The notes beneath the pieces were generated by a model. The model was not told where the DNA came from. It made no database searches and saw only the letters and a list, made by a program, of their open reading frames with translations. 64,000 nucleotides of DNA, taken from contig NC_089272.1 in assembly GCF_963678975.1 (NCBI RefSeq), forward strand, positions 2,662,359-2,726,358. The letters run 5' to 3'. This DNA is from Dysidea avara (Eukaryota > Porifera > Demospongiae > Dictyoceratida > Dysideidae). Below, piece after piece: positions 44,650 to 56,842 of the stretch (the stretch's first letter is position 1; the number at the start of each line of letters is the position of its first letter). Both the position numbers and the translations under genes were made by a program.

Positions 44650-45998
44650 TACTGCTGTGGTGTCTGCCTTGGCTGGAATTGCAAGTAGTCGGCCACATGC
44701 TGCATATTGTGCTTTTACCCACGGTATGATGGGCCGCTGGGTCTACCTGATGAGAACCATTCCAAACATTAGTTCTTTACTTCAGCCATTAGAGGATGCT
44801 ATAAGACTCAAACTTTTTCCTTCTATCACTGGACATGTTGCATGCGCCACCGGTGAACGTGAGTTGTTCTCTCTGCCATGTCGTTTCGGTGGGCTCGGTA
44901 TGGGTGACCCTACAGCTTTCTGTGAATCTCAGTTTGATGTTTCCCTGCGAATTACTGCACCATTAAAAGACTTGATTATTAGTCAGGTAGCACATGCTCA
45001 TCCCCCAGATACTCGATCCATCAAGGCTCAGGTTCACCAACACCGGCGTGAGGCTTCTAAGAAACGGGCTCTTGAGATCAGAAATGGTCTCTCTTCACAC
45101 TTCAAAGAGCTATTGATCTGAATAGTGAACCTGGAGCCTCTTCTTGGCTTCTGGCTTTACCACTGCAAGACCAGGGTTACCATCTGACAAAGCAGGAGTT
45201 CTGGGATGCTCTTCACCTGCGTTATGGATGGACTTTACTGAATACTCCTAGCCACTGTGTGTGTGGCTCGCCTTTCACTGCTGATCATGCAATGATCTGT
45301 CGACATGGTGGTTTGACTTTTGTTCGCCACAATGACCTGCGTGATACAACTGCTGAATTACTTTCAAATGTTTGTACTAATGTTGCAATTGAGCCACCAC
45401 TTCAATCCCTGAGTGGCGAAGAACTTACCCCTCGATCAGCTAACTGCCAAGATGATGCCTGGGCTGACATCCATGCACGCGGATTTGGGGGGCGGCGGCA
45501 AAGTGCCTTTTTCGATGTAAGGATTTTTCACCCAAACGCACAAAGCTACCGCAATGTTTCGATACCATCTGTGTATAGGCGTCATGAGATGCAGAAGAAG
45601 AGGGAGTATGGTGACCGTGTCCGTGAGGTAGAGTTTGCATCTTTTACTCCATTGGTGTTTGCCACAACTGGGGGCATGGGGAAGGAAGCCATCACATTTT
45701 ATCGCCGGCTTGCTGAGCACCTTTCCAAACGTGGTGCTTTATCATACAGTAGTACTTTGGCGTGGATTCGCTGTACCCTGTCTTTCTCCCTGTTGAGGTC
45801 AACGACGATGTGCATCCGTGGAAGCCGCTCCATCTCGTTTAGATCACCAGATGCTTCCCCGGAAATGGGCCTAACAAATGGCCCTAGGGACTTTTAGATG
45901 TCCCGCTTTTCAGTTCTTGTCCAGCACGTTTGTCTCTTGTGCTGGGGGTGGTAGGAAAGGGCATTACATTAAATAATAATAATAATAATAATAATAAT
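44650..45998 (+). pseudogene. RLE family beta LINE, longest copy (RT C-terminus, zinc knuckle, endonuclease)
   Basis: Two frames separated by a frameshift near 45100. The first carries the post-catalytic RT region (FTHGMMGRWVYLMRTI, LPCRFGGLGMGDP). The second carries LQDQGYHLTKQEFWDAL, RYGW, the knuckle CVCGSPFTADHAMICRHGG with RHND, then LSGEELTPRSAN, AWADIHARGF, FFDVRIFHP, YRRHEMQKKREYGDR, FASFTPLVF and CTLSFSLLRS. The CCHC knuckle, D...DVRV...KKREY order and F-x-PLV block match the C-terminal half of R2/NeSL/HERO-type LINEs (inference). The 3' UTR ends with CCAGCAC/GTGCTGG arms at 45921-45945, GGGGGTGGTAGG and an AAT tail. Confidence 0.78.
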
Positions 45999-46306
45999 AG
46001 TTTCCTCGTGATTAGAGTAGCTAGGTGCGTGTGTTAGCCCCAATGTTAGTTTCCTGCCTAGAAAATGTATATATATATATATGTATTAATTAGCAAAGCC
46101 CACCAGGGGTAACACGCTAATGTGCATTACAAATCACAAATTGTTTAGCTTATCTATAATGTTCTTAAAAGTGTCAAGGTTAATTGTGTTAATGTTGTCA
46201 ATTTTCAAGTTATTTGTATTTGTATTTGTATTTTAAGGATAAAGGCTTATGCCTGTACATCCATAAACAAAATTAATTATTATTATGTACTTAGCTATTC
46301 TAATTA

Positions 46307-46880
46307 CTATACAAAATCAAATAAGCAATTACTGTAGTATCTGTCCAGCAGTGTTTTAAAATCATTGACAGAGGGAGAATCAACAATAGATTGGGGTAAT
46401 GAATTCCAGTCATTGATTACTCTGTTACTATAAAAATTAGATCTTGTATACGAATTAGTGTGATGTTTGAATATTTTCCTTGTGTGACCTCTTGTTACAG
46501 TAGAAGTGGATGGGGTAAATAAATGATTTTCTATATCATAACTGCCTTTGAGAATTTGGTACAAATATATCAAATCACCCCTTCGTCTACGGTGTTGTAA
46601 AGATGGTATGTTTAGATGTCTTAATCTGTCGTAGTATGATAAATGGTTGATAGATGGAATCATTCTGGTTGCTTTACGCTGCATTCTTTCAAGTTTTTGA
46701 TTGTCAAGTGTGTAAGAAGATCCCCATATGACATTGTTATTCCAATCAATAATTGTTCTTGACAGAAAAGAATACTTATATAAATCAATTCTGGATTGCA
46801 GCTGTGCAAATTTGAGGGGATTATTGGCACGAGTATATGATAAATGTATGGAAGATGACAGCAGGCTTGTTTTGTCGATC
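46307..46880 (-). pseudogene. chimeric LINE fragment
   Basis: The minus-strand frame (stop at 46307) joins a terminal block, NPLKFAQLQSRIDLYKYSFL and SRTIIDWNN, to an upstream-type block of another LINE: WGSSYTLDNQKLERMQRKAT, TPSTSTVTRGHTRKIF, FYSNRVINDWNSLPQS. One RT normally has the RT-internal block before the terminal WN-LP block, so two different copies are fused near 46740. The satellite-bearing element 46886-54409 is inserted upstream of it. Confidence 0.65.
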
Positions 46881-46990
46881 GCCATCAGGGGCGGATCCAG
46901 AGTTTGAAAAGAGGGGGACACCTTGCTAAAAAAAGTTGAAGAGCGAAAAAAAAAGGTCACAACAATAATAGCTAGTTATCCTTTACCAAA

Positions 46991-47820
46991 TTACCGTGTG
47001 TCGTGCGGCCCAAGAAGCCGGCGCGCCACACCCGTGAGTATATTGACAGGAAGAACGAAAACGTCATTTTCACACCTTTATATCTCGGTAATAACTTATC
47101 TGATTGGAACCAAATTTGCTACACAGTTTCCCGCCAGCCAGGGGAGTCTACATTCCAAATTTGAAGGAAATCGCTCCAGCCATTTCCGAGATACGAGCTG
47201 CCAAAGTTTGGTTTTTTTCTTTGTTTTTTTTCTTCTTCGTCTTTTCGCACACTTGCAAAAATTGCTATAACAACCAAACGCGTACTCCGATCGCCTTGAT
47301 ATTTGGCACACAGAAAGGGAGTCCAACGGCGAATCCTAGCATCAAATTTGGTACAAATCCGATGAATGGTTCAGGAGTTATGACCGATTATTCGCCTAAA
47401 ACAAGATTGATATGTTGTCACGCCTACAGGGTAAACCGCTTCATGGAATGAGTTTAAAATTGCTATGTAGATGGAGTAACCATCGTAGAAGTGCCTTTTG
47501 GTGGTTTGAAAGGAATCGAGATAAAGACCACGGAGATATGACACAAAACCCAACCTGTGTCACAATTAGGCGATCGATTTTTAGGAATGAAAAGTATTAG
47601 TTTTCACGCCTACTAGGCAAACCGCTTAGAGCAATGAGCTGAAAATCGGTGTATAGCTGGAATAATCTTCATAGAAAGTCCTTGCAGTAGTACAGAAGAA
47701 TCGGATTACAAACTACTGAGTTATGATTCGAAAGCCAACTCCGTGTAGCAAATGCGAGATCGAGATACTCTAATAGAACAGTCACCCTAATAGAGCATTC
47801 GGCTAATTTATTTATTCCAT
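46991..47820. other. non-coding segment with diverged direct repeats
   Basis: Segments at about 47417-47480 and 47605-47670 share CACGCCTA, AAACCGCTT, ATGAG, AAAAT and TGTAG-TGGA in order, a repeat of about 190 bp. Frames here carry no recognised domain. It ends with inverted motif copies at 47757-47800. Confidence 0.5.
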
Positions 47821-47849
47821 TATAGAATTTTATTACATCACAAGTTATT

Positions 47850-50800
47850 CTGTAGGGAGTTCAGCTGTAAACAGTTAATCTTATAGACAGTTCAGCAAGA
47901 AGACAGTCACCATGTGGAGAGTTAAGCAAATATATCACTATAGAGATTCAGAACATTACAAGTCACACTGAAGAAAGTTCAGCTATAAACAAGTCATGCA
48001 CCGTGTAGAGAATTCAGCTACAATTAAGTCACTCTCTAGAGAATTCAGCTACACAGAATTCAGCTACACACAAGTCACTGTGGAGAGAGTTCAGCTACAA
48101 ACAAATTACCCTTTAGAGTGATCAGCTACAAACAAAACACTTTGCAGAGTGTTCAGCTGCAACAAATCAACCTTTAGGGCGATCAGCAATGAACAAATCA
48201 ACACAAATCTACCTGTAGAGAGATAAGCTAGAAACAAATCACCCTGTAGAGAGTTCAGCTACAAAAAATCACCCTGTAGAGACATCAGCTAGAAACTAGA
48301 CACAATGTAAGGAGTTCAGCTACAAGCAATCACCCTGTAGAGAGTTCAGCTAAAACAAATCAACCTGCAGAGAGATCAGCTACAAACAAATCACCTTATA
48401 GAGAGTTCAGCTACAAACAAATTACCTTGTAGAGAGATCGGCTACAAACAAATCAACCTGCAGACTGCACTCAAATCAACTTGTAGAGAGATCAGCTACA
48501 AACAAATCACCCTGTAGAGAGATCAACTAGAAACTACACACAATGTAAGGAGTTCAGCTACAAACAAATCAGCCTGTAGAGAGTTCAGCTAAAACAAATC
48601 AACCTGCAGAGAGATCAGCTACAAACAAATCACCTTATAGACAGTTCAGCTACAAACAAATTACCTTCTAGAGAGATCGGCTACAAACAAATCAACCTGC
48701 AGAGAGATCAGCTACACACAATTCAACTTGTAGAGAGATCAGCTACAAACAAATCACCCTGTAGAGAGTTCAGCTACAAACAAACCAACTTGTAGAGTGA
48801 TCAGCTAGAAACAAATCACCCTGAAGAGAGGTCAGCTACAAAAAAATCACCCTGTAGAGATATCAGCTAGAAACAAATCACCCTGAAGAGAGGTCAGCTA
48901 CAAAAAATCATCTTGTAGAGAAATCAACTACAAACAAAACACTTTGCAGAGAGTTCAGCTACAAACAAATCAACCTTTAGAGCGATCAGCAACAAACAAA
49001 TCAACCTGTAGAGAGATAAGCTAGAAACAAATCACCCTGTAGAGAGTTCAGCTAAAACAAATCGATCTGCAGAGAGATCAGCTACATACAAATCACCTTA
49101 TAGATAGTTCAGCTACAAACAAATCACCCTGCAGAGAGATCAGCTACACACATATCAACTTGTATAGAGATCAGCTACAAACAAATCACCCTGTAGAGAG
49201 ATCAGCTACAAACTAGACACAAAGTAAGGAGTTCAGCTACAAGCAAATTACCCTGTAGAGAGTTCATCTACAAACAAATCAACCTGTAGAGCAATCAGCT
49301 AGAAACAAATCACCCTGAAGAGAAGTCAGCTACAAAAATCACCCTGTAGAGAGATCAGCTAGAAACAAATCACCCTGAAGAGAGGTCAGCTACAATAATA
49401 TCACCCTGTAGAGAGATCAGCTACAAACAAATTGCCCTGTAGAGAGATCGGCTACAAACAAATCAACCTGCAGAGAGATCAGCTACACACAAATCAACTT
49501 GTAGAGAGTTCAGCTACAAACAAATTACCCTGTAGAGAGATCAGCTACAAACAAATCAGCCTGTAGAGAGTTCAGCTAAAACAAATCAACCTGCAGAGAG
49601 ATCAGCTACAAACAAATCACCTTATTGAGAGTTCAGCTACAAACAAATTACCTTGTAGAGAGATCGACTACAACAAATCAACCTGCAGAGAGATCAGCTA
49701 CACACAAATCAACTTGTAGAGAGATCAGCTACAAACAAATCACCCTGTAGAGAGATCAGCTAGAAACTACACACAATGTAAGGAGTTCAGCTACAAATAA
49801 ATCACCCTGTAGAGAGTGCAGAGAGATCAGCTACAAACAAATCACCTTTTAGACAGTTCAACTACAAACAAATCACCCTGTAGAGGGATCAGCTAGAAAC
49901 TAGACACAATGTAAGGAGTTCAGCTACAAGCAAATCACCGTGTAGAGAGTTCAGCTACAAACAAACCAACCTGTAGAGCGATCAGCTAGAAACAAATCAC
50001 CCTGAAGAGAGGTCAGCTACAAAAAATCACCATGTAGAGATATCAGCTAGAAACAAATCACCCTGAAGAGAGGTCAGCTACAAAAAATCACCTTGTAGAG
50101 AGATCAACTACAAACAAAACATTTTGCAGAGAGTTCAGCTACAAACAAATCAACCTTTAGAGCAATCAGCAACAAACAAATCAACCTGTACAGGGGCGGA
50201 TCCAGGAGCTGGCAAGGGGAGGGGCACAAACAGGCTAAGTTGTGTAGGTGCCGGTTGGGGAGAGCATATTCTCTTGTTAGTTGCTGTATTTTTAAGCAGC
50301 AATGATCACTCTTTAGTAGGTTGATTGTCCTTTGCAGATGGTTGTGAAGTCTTAAAAGCTGTTGACAAGGCTATGTAAGTCTTAAACACCAGCCATACAA
50401 TAATTATTTTTAGAGGCGCTTAGTACGTACGAAGGTACTGGGTGACAGTTTGACAGCTGTTTTAACTTTAGACTTTGCAATAAATGGCGATAATATGCAG
50501 TTTTATATAAATTGATTTTGTTCTGACAACTATGACAAAGTATATAGTATTTCTATCAAAAGAAACAGCTATGGCTCTTCTACTGAGGGAGAGGGGGGGG
50601 GGGGGGCATTTGCCCCAAATGCCCCATCCTGGATCCGCCATTGCTGTAGAGAGATCATCTAGAAACAAATCAACCTGCAGAGTGATCAGCTACAAACAAA
50701 TCAGCTTGTAGAGAGATCAGTTACACACAAATCAACCTGTACAGAGATAAGTTAAAAACAAATCACCCTGTAGAGAGTTCAGCTAAAACAAATCAATCTG

Positions 50801-53692
50801 CAGAGAGATTAGACATACAAATCACCTTATAGATAGTTCAGCTACAAACAAATTACCTTGTAGAGAGATCGGCTACAAACAAATCACCCTGCAGAGAGAT
50901 CAGCTACACACAAATCAACTTGTATAGAGATCAGCTACAAACAAATCACCCTGTAGAGAGATCAGCTAGAAACTACACACAATGTAAGGAGTTCAGCTAC
51001 AAACAAATCACCCTGTAGAGAGATCAGCTACAAACTAGACACAAAGTAAGGAGTTCAGCTACAAGCAAATTACCCTGTAGAGAGTTCATCTACAAACAAA
51101 TCAACCTATAGAGCAATCAGCTAGAAACAAATCACCCTGAAGAGAGGTCAGCTACAAAAAATCACCCTGTAGAGAGATCAGCTAGAAACAAATCACCCTG
51201 AAGAGAGGTCAGCTACAAACAAAACACTTTGCAGAGAGTTCAGCTACAAAAAAATCAGCTTGTAGAGAGATCAATTACACACAAATCAACCTGTAGAGAG
51301 ATAAGCTAGAAACAAATCACCCTGTAGAGAGTTCAGCTACAAGCAAAACACCCTGTAGAGAGTTCAGCAACAAAGAAACCACCATGTAAAGAGTTCAGCT
51401 GAAAACAAATCACCTTATAGAGAGTTCAGCTACAAACAAATCACCCTGTAGAGAGATCAGCTAGAAACTACACACAATGTAAGGAGTTCAGCTATAAGTA
51501 AATCAGCCTGTAGAGAGTTCAGCTAAAACAAATCAACCTGCAGAGAGATCAGCTACAAACAAATCACCTTATAGACAGTTCAGCTACAAACAAATTACCT
51601 TGTAGAGAGATCGGCTACAAATTAATCAGCCTGCAGAGAGATCAGCTACACTCAAATCAACTTGTAGAGAGATTTGCTACAAACAAATCACCCTGTAGAG
51701 AGATCAGCTAGAAACTAGACACAATGTAAGGAGTTCAGCTACAAGCAAATCACCCTTTAGTGAGTTCAGCTACAAACAAATCAACCTGCAGTGAGATCAC
51801 CTACAAAAAAAGCACCTTGTACAGAGTTCAGCTACAAACAAATTACCTTGTAGAGAGATCGGCTACAAATTAATCAATCTGCAGAGAGATCAGCTACACA
51901 CAAATCAACTTGTAGAGAGATCAGCTACAAACAAATCACCCTGTAGAGAGATCAGCTAGAAACTAGATACAATGCAAGGAGTTCAGCTACAAGCAAAATC
52001 ACCCTTTAGTGAGTTCAGCTACAAACAAATCAACCTGCAGTGAGATCACCCACAAAAACGCACTTGTACAGAATTCAGTTACAAACAAATTACCCTGTAG
52101 AGAGATCAGGTAGAAGAATTCACCTTGTAGAGAGTTCAGCAACAAAGAAACCACCATGTAGAGATCTCAGCTGCAAACAAATCACCCAGTAGAAAGATCA
52201 GCTAGAAGAGGTTACCTTGTAGAGAGTTCAGTTACAAAGAAACCATCATATAGAGAGTTCAGCTACAAAGAAATTACCCCGCAGAGAGTTCAGCTAGAAG
52301 AAGTCACCTTGTAAAGAGTTCAGCTACAAAGAAACCATCATGTACAGAGTTCAGCTACAAAGAAACCACCTGTACAGAATTCAACTACAAACAAATCACC
52401 CTGTATAGAGATCAGCTAGAAGAAGTTACCTTGTAGATAGTTCAGCTACAACAATTCACCCTGTAGAAAGATCAGCTAGAAAAAGTCACCTTGTAGAGTG
52501 TTCAGTTACAAAGAAACCATCATGTAGAGAGTTCAGCTGCAAACAAAACACTCTGTAGAGAGTTCAGCTACAAAGAAACCGCCATGTAGAGAGTTCAGCC
52601 TCATACAAACCACCTTGTAGAGAATTCAACTACAACAAATCACCCTGTAGAGAAGAAGTTACGTTGTAGAGAGTTCAGCTACAAAGAAACCATCATGTAG
52701 GGAGTTCAGCTACAAAGAAACCACCATGTAGAGAGTTTAGCTGCAAACAAATCACCTGTAGAGAGTTCAGCTAGAAACAAATCACCCCGTAGAGAGATCA
52801 GCTGGATGAAGTCACCTTGTAGAGAGTTCAGCTACAAAGAAACCATCATGTACAGAGTTCAGCTACAAAGAAACCACCTGTACAGAATTCAACTACAAAC
52901 AAATCACCCTGTATAGAGATCAGCTAGAAGAAGTTACCTTGTAGATAGTTCAGCTACAACAATTCACCCTGTAGAAAGATCAGCTAGAAGAAGTCACCTT
53001 GTAGAGTGTTCAGTTACAAAGAAACCATCATGCAGAGAGTTCAGCTACAAACAAATCACTCTGTAGAGAGTTCAGCTACAAAGAAACTGCCATGTAGAGA
53101 GTTCAGCCTCATACAAACCACCTTGTAGAGAATTCAACTACAACAAATCACCCTGTAGAGAAGAAGTTACCTTGTAGAGAGTTCAGCTACAAAGAAACCA
53201 TCATGTAGGGAGTTCAGCTACAAAGAAACCACCATGTAGAGAGTTTAGCTGCAAACAAATCACCTGTAGAGAGTTCAGCTAGAAACAAATCACCCCGTAG
53301 AGAGATCAGCTGGACAAAGTCACCTTGTAGAGAGTTCAGCTACAAAGGAACCATCATGTAGAGAGTTCAGCTGCAAACAAATCACCCTGTAGAGAGTTCA
53401 GCTACAAAAAAATCACCCTGTAGAGAGTTCAGCTAGACGAAGTCACCTTATAGAGAGTTCAGCTACAAAGAAACCATCATGTAGAAAGTTCGGCTACAAA
53501 GAAACCACCATGTAGAGAGTTTAGCTGCAAACAAATCACCTATAGAGAGTTCAGCTAGAAACAAAATACCCTGTAGAGAGACCAGCTAGAAGAGATCACC
53601 TTGTAGAGAGTTCAGCTACAAAGAAACCATCCTGTATATAGTTCAGCTACATTTCAAGTCACCCAGTAGAGAGATCAGCTGCAAAAAAAATA
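47850..53692. repeat. 31-bp satellite array, about 5.4 kb
   Basis: Unit consensus in two parts: TCAGCTACAAACAAATCA followed by CCCTGTAGAGAGA (31 bp). Roughly 170-175 units after subtracting the insertion 50191-50643. Units fall into variants (AAACTACACACAATGTAAGG, CTAGAAGAAGT, AAAGAAACCATCATG) that recur as higher-order blocks. One block of 508 bp is repeated in tandem (52321 and 52829, boundary near 53337). The array starts and ends with degenerate units. Confidence 0.95.
50191..50643. mobile_element. hAT-like MITE inside the satellite, 453 bp, 5-bp TSD
   Basis: Ends CAGGGGCGGATCCAG and CTGGATCCGCCATTG, with CTGTA on both sides (50186-50190 and 50644-50648). CTGTA is part of the satellite unit, and the array resumes in register after it. 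This copy lacks the GACTGCTCTATTAG motif. Confidence 0.88.
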
Positions 53693-53894
53693 TCCTGTGA
53701 GGAATAATGGGCGTGTAATAAATATATGTATGTAATTTGTATAATTACTAATAAAATCAAAAATAATTGAAGTACTAAAATTCTTCTTTAAGTTCTTTTC
53801 TTCTTCCTGTGGTAAAGAAAAAAACACATGGGTTAAAAAAGCCCCAAAGCCAGCCATAGGCCGGCTTTGCAGTATACAAATACAAAAAGAAGTG

Positions 53895-54221
53895 ATATCT
53901 AATCAAAAACAGCCAAGCTGTAAAAAAAGGTGCAGCCCCCAAAAAGGCCATGGTGAAAAAAGATGTGAAATCCAAGGTGGCGGCCAAGAAATGGCTGTGA
54001 TGGTAGGTTAATGGTTAAATTTTAATAACGACAATTCAGATGAATTTTGTGCTGCTTGGTCTTGGCACCAAATTCACCTGAATTGTCATTATTAAAATGT
54101 AACCATTAACCTACCATCACAGCCATTTCTTGGCCGCCACCTTGGATTTCACATCTTTTTTCACCATGGCCTTTTTGGGGGCCGCACCTTTTTTACAGCT
54201 TGGCTGTTTTTGATTAGATAT
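53895..54221. mobile_element. fold-back element A (AAAAACAGC family), 327 bp
   Basis: The arms start ATATCTAATCAAAAACAGCC and continue AAGCTGTAAAAAAAGGTGC. They pair almost perfectly around a loop near 54045-54065. Inverted copies of GGCCGCCACCTTGGATTTC are visible. Located at the right side of the satellite-bearing element. Confidence 0.85.
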
Positions 54222-54414
54222 ATTCTATCACGCATGTTATGTAAAATAAAATCCATATTTATAGCTTCATAGGTAAGCTACACTGCCTCATGAACATTGT
54301 GACTGCTTTATTAGAGTAATTGACTGCTCTATTAGAGTATCTCGATCTTGTATGCAATTTCTTGATGGGGGGCATTTGCCCCAAATGCCCCATCCTGGTT
54401 CCGCCATTGGCCAT

Positions 54415-56662
54415 GCACAACAGCGTTCCAGTTAATCGATAGGTTGGTTTTCAGTCTGTGCAAGATGCAACTTGAACACCTGTATTAGTTTCCTGGCAAT
54501 TCTACGCAATTGATAATACAAAGTGACGTAATCACCCATACGTCACTTGTTTTTGTTTTGTGCCATGGCTACCAATGGTGCTCAATAGAGAAGTCTGGAG
54601 AACCGCCTATTTGTTTATTTAACAATTACTGGCTACCACAAGCTCATATTATCCAAGCTCCATCTCTTGATTTATTTAACAATTATATAAATTTGTAAAT
54701 AAGTAGCTAACTACATATGTACGAATATACTCATGATTGAGTTTGTACATTAACAAATATATCAAGACTCACGGTAGTGAGTCGCGCGGCCAGTAAAGCA
54801 GAAACGCGCGCCGCAGACAATAAATGACGCGACCACTACGTGAGGATTTTACAAGAACGAACGTTGTCAAATTCGGCCTTCCTGTAATCCACCCGTCACT
54901 TACGCTATCCCTCTGAAACTCTGGAGTTGAACTCATCGTGTCACTAGTAACTACCACACAAGCAGTGAAGCAAATCCATTCCGATTGTTTCGTGATCGAG
55001 GTTGCCGACATCAAAGGGGAAGTTTCATTTTTTTTTTAAATTTTTTATCGCATGCGGTTAGACGCAACCGCAGGTGTATGCCTTGCGTTCCTTTGTGCAT
55101 TCCGAACATTGATCGCCCTGTTATCGCTTCAGTATTCACTCAATCACCTCAAGATTCACATCATCGATTTCACCATACATGATTACCCTACAGTCGTGAT
55201 TTCAGCACCAAACGAAGTTTCAGTCGTTCTCAGTCGACCTAGAGGCCAAATACAAATCCCAGATTGTTGTTTTCCGCAATACTCGCTTGGCATGTAGGGC
55301 AATGTGTCTTTAAACTGTTCTGAAAGTTTCGTTCAGATTGAAACATTTGTTTTCGAGATTGGCTAGTTTGAAATTTGAATTTAGTCGCCCCCACGTCATT
55401 TGCTCTCTAAGAATTTTACTCGGAATTTAAAGAATGACGCAGAGCACAACTGCGGTCACTGGGTATTGATGAACTGGCGCTCTATGTAGTTAATCAGTAC
55501 GTATAGCCACCAAGAAGTGTGCTGCCATAGATTATAGTCCATGGATATAATCTATGGTGCTGCATACCATCCTTTCGTTTTGAAATTAGTCGCCCCCACA
55601 TAATTAGTCCTCTAAGGGCGCGGCTTAAAGAATGACACAAGAGTACAACTGCGGTTACCAGTTGTTGACACAAGCTGTGAGTAATTAGCACATGTAGCTA
55701 GCTTAAAAAGAAGTGTGCAAAATCGCCTAATACAATTGTCACCATGCATTATTGCATTTTATAGCACCCCCTCACAAAATTACACATGTAATTACAACAT
55801 ACAGAGGAGACACATGAATACCAAACACTTTTCACAACAATAATGTAAGAATTGTACAATAATGACTGTAATATAACTGCTTTGCAAATGTTTTCCAGTG
55901 GGCCGCCATGGTAGCAAGTCTCACATGACGGCATGTATATTCATCCAAACACAATGGGAGTAACGAGTAAGTATGATGACAACAAGTTGGTATGTCTCCA
56001 TTTGTAGAATCCAGATGAGTGGATGTGGCTCCAGTATGTCTAAACAGTTAACAAACATTCCTGTTATAAATACGTGCTAGAGTTGCAATATAATAGTATA
56101 GTATTTAAATGCAATAATACATAGTCTCCATTGCATCACTATCAAACGACACTAAGTGGAGGATATTGTTGCATCTCTAGTATGTACACTCTATCAGTAC
56201 AACCTATCTTAATGGCCACTAGTATAGAAAGACAACCACTCTTGAAAAGCCAATTCCAATTGGCAATTTATACACTGTTACCTGCTGAATGAGTGAAGGT
56301 GGCAATAAACAAGTTCCACCGTAATTTATACACGTGATCTGATCCTGTATATTCTGTCAGTGGATGAGATCCACTTGGCCAGGACAAAATGTGACTCAAG
56401 TGCCCTGGATGATCCATACTCAACCAACTTATGACCCAGTGGCACAATGGAACTGACTATTTATAGAGAATACAATTATATTTATTTCTAAGATGTGTGG
56501 ATGTGTGGACACATTACAACACATTACATGTACATACAAGACATGCTACGTACTGTTTTAGCATTTCAAGTCACCACATTATACACGTAACAGTCAACAA
56601 TGCTTCATAGTGCCCATCAGTAAACCTGAAGAAAAGTTACGAAAAATAAAAATTCACATAAG
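54415..56662. other. no confirmed gene
   Basis: 54760-54840 repeats, inverted, the CGCGACTCACTACCGTGAGTC region of 44107-44220. A minus-strand frame at 54769-55014 has ordinary composition but no recognised domain. Two related GCGCTC.../TTAGTCGCCCCCAC segments lie at 55383-55480 and 55585-55680 (shared AGTCGCCCCCAC, CTCTAAG, AAAGAATGAC), a diverged direct repeat of about 200 bp. Confidence 0.45.
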
Positions 56663-56664
56663 TA

Positions 56665-56840
56665 CAATGAAACCTCATTAATATGGCAGGCTGTGGGACC
56701 AAAAAATTTGGTCTGAATAACAAGGTGGCCTTATTAATGAAGTCATAAGTAATGCTTAGCTGTATTTGGGACCTACTAGAGGTGGCCAATATAATGAGGT
56801 GGTCTTATTAAAGAGGTGGCCACTAAGTGAGGTTTCACTG
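56665..56840. mobile_element. pogo/Tigger-like MITE, 176 bp, TA TSD
   Basis: Ends CAATGAAACCTCATTAATA and, inverted, CAGTGAAACCTCACTTAG, each flanked by TA (56663-56664, 56841-56842). Internal words GGGACCAAAAAATTTGGTC and AATAACAAGGTGGCC are typical of the Tc1/mariner pogo-type MITEs found in many invertebrates. Confidence 0.82.
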
Positions 56841-56842
56841 TA

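Larger units (their letters stand above)
46886..54409. mobile_element. hAT-like element, 7.5 kb, 5-bp TSD, filled with satellite
   Basis: Starts CAGGGGCGGATCCAG and ends CTGGTTCCGCCATTG, with direct repeats GCCAT at 46881-46885 and 54410-54414. The first 100 bp (to CTTTACCAAAT near 46990) and the last 190 bp (from near 54227) are collinear with the 295-bp MITE at 6533-6827. In effect this is that MITE with about 7.2 kb between its halves: a 0.8 kb segment, the satellite array and fold-back element A. Motif copies lie at 47757-47800 and 54300-54352. Whether the cargo moved with the ends or was inserted later cannot be told from one copy. Confidence 0.78.

Noticed and set aside
47850..53692. 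CRISPR array
   Set aside because: The 31-bp units follow one another with no unique spacers, the genome is eukaryotic, and no cas-like gene is present. It is a satellite.
54769..55014. host gene first exon on the minus strand
   Set aside because: Composition is plausible, but I see no domain, no convincing donor and no further exons. The 3' part overlaps a dispersed repeat.
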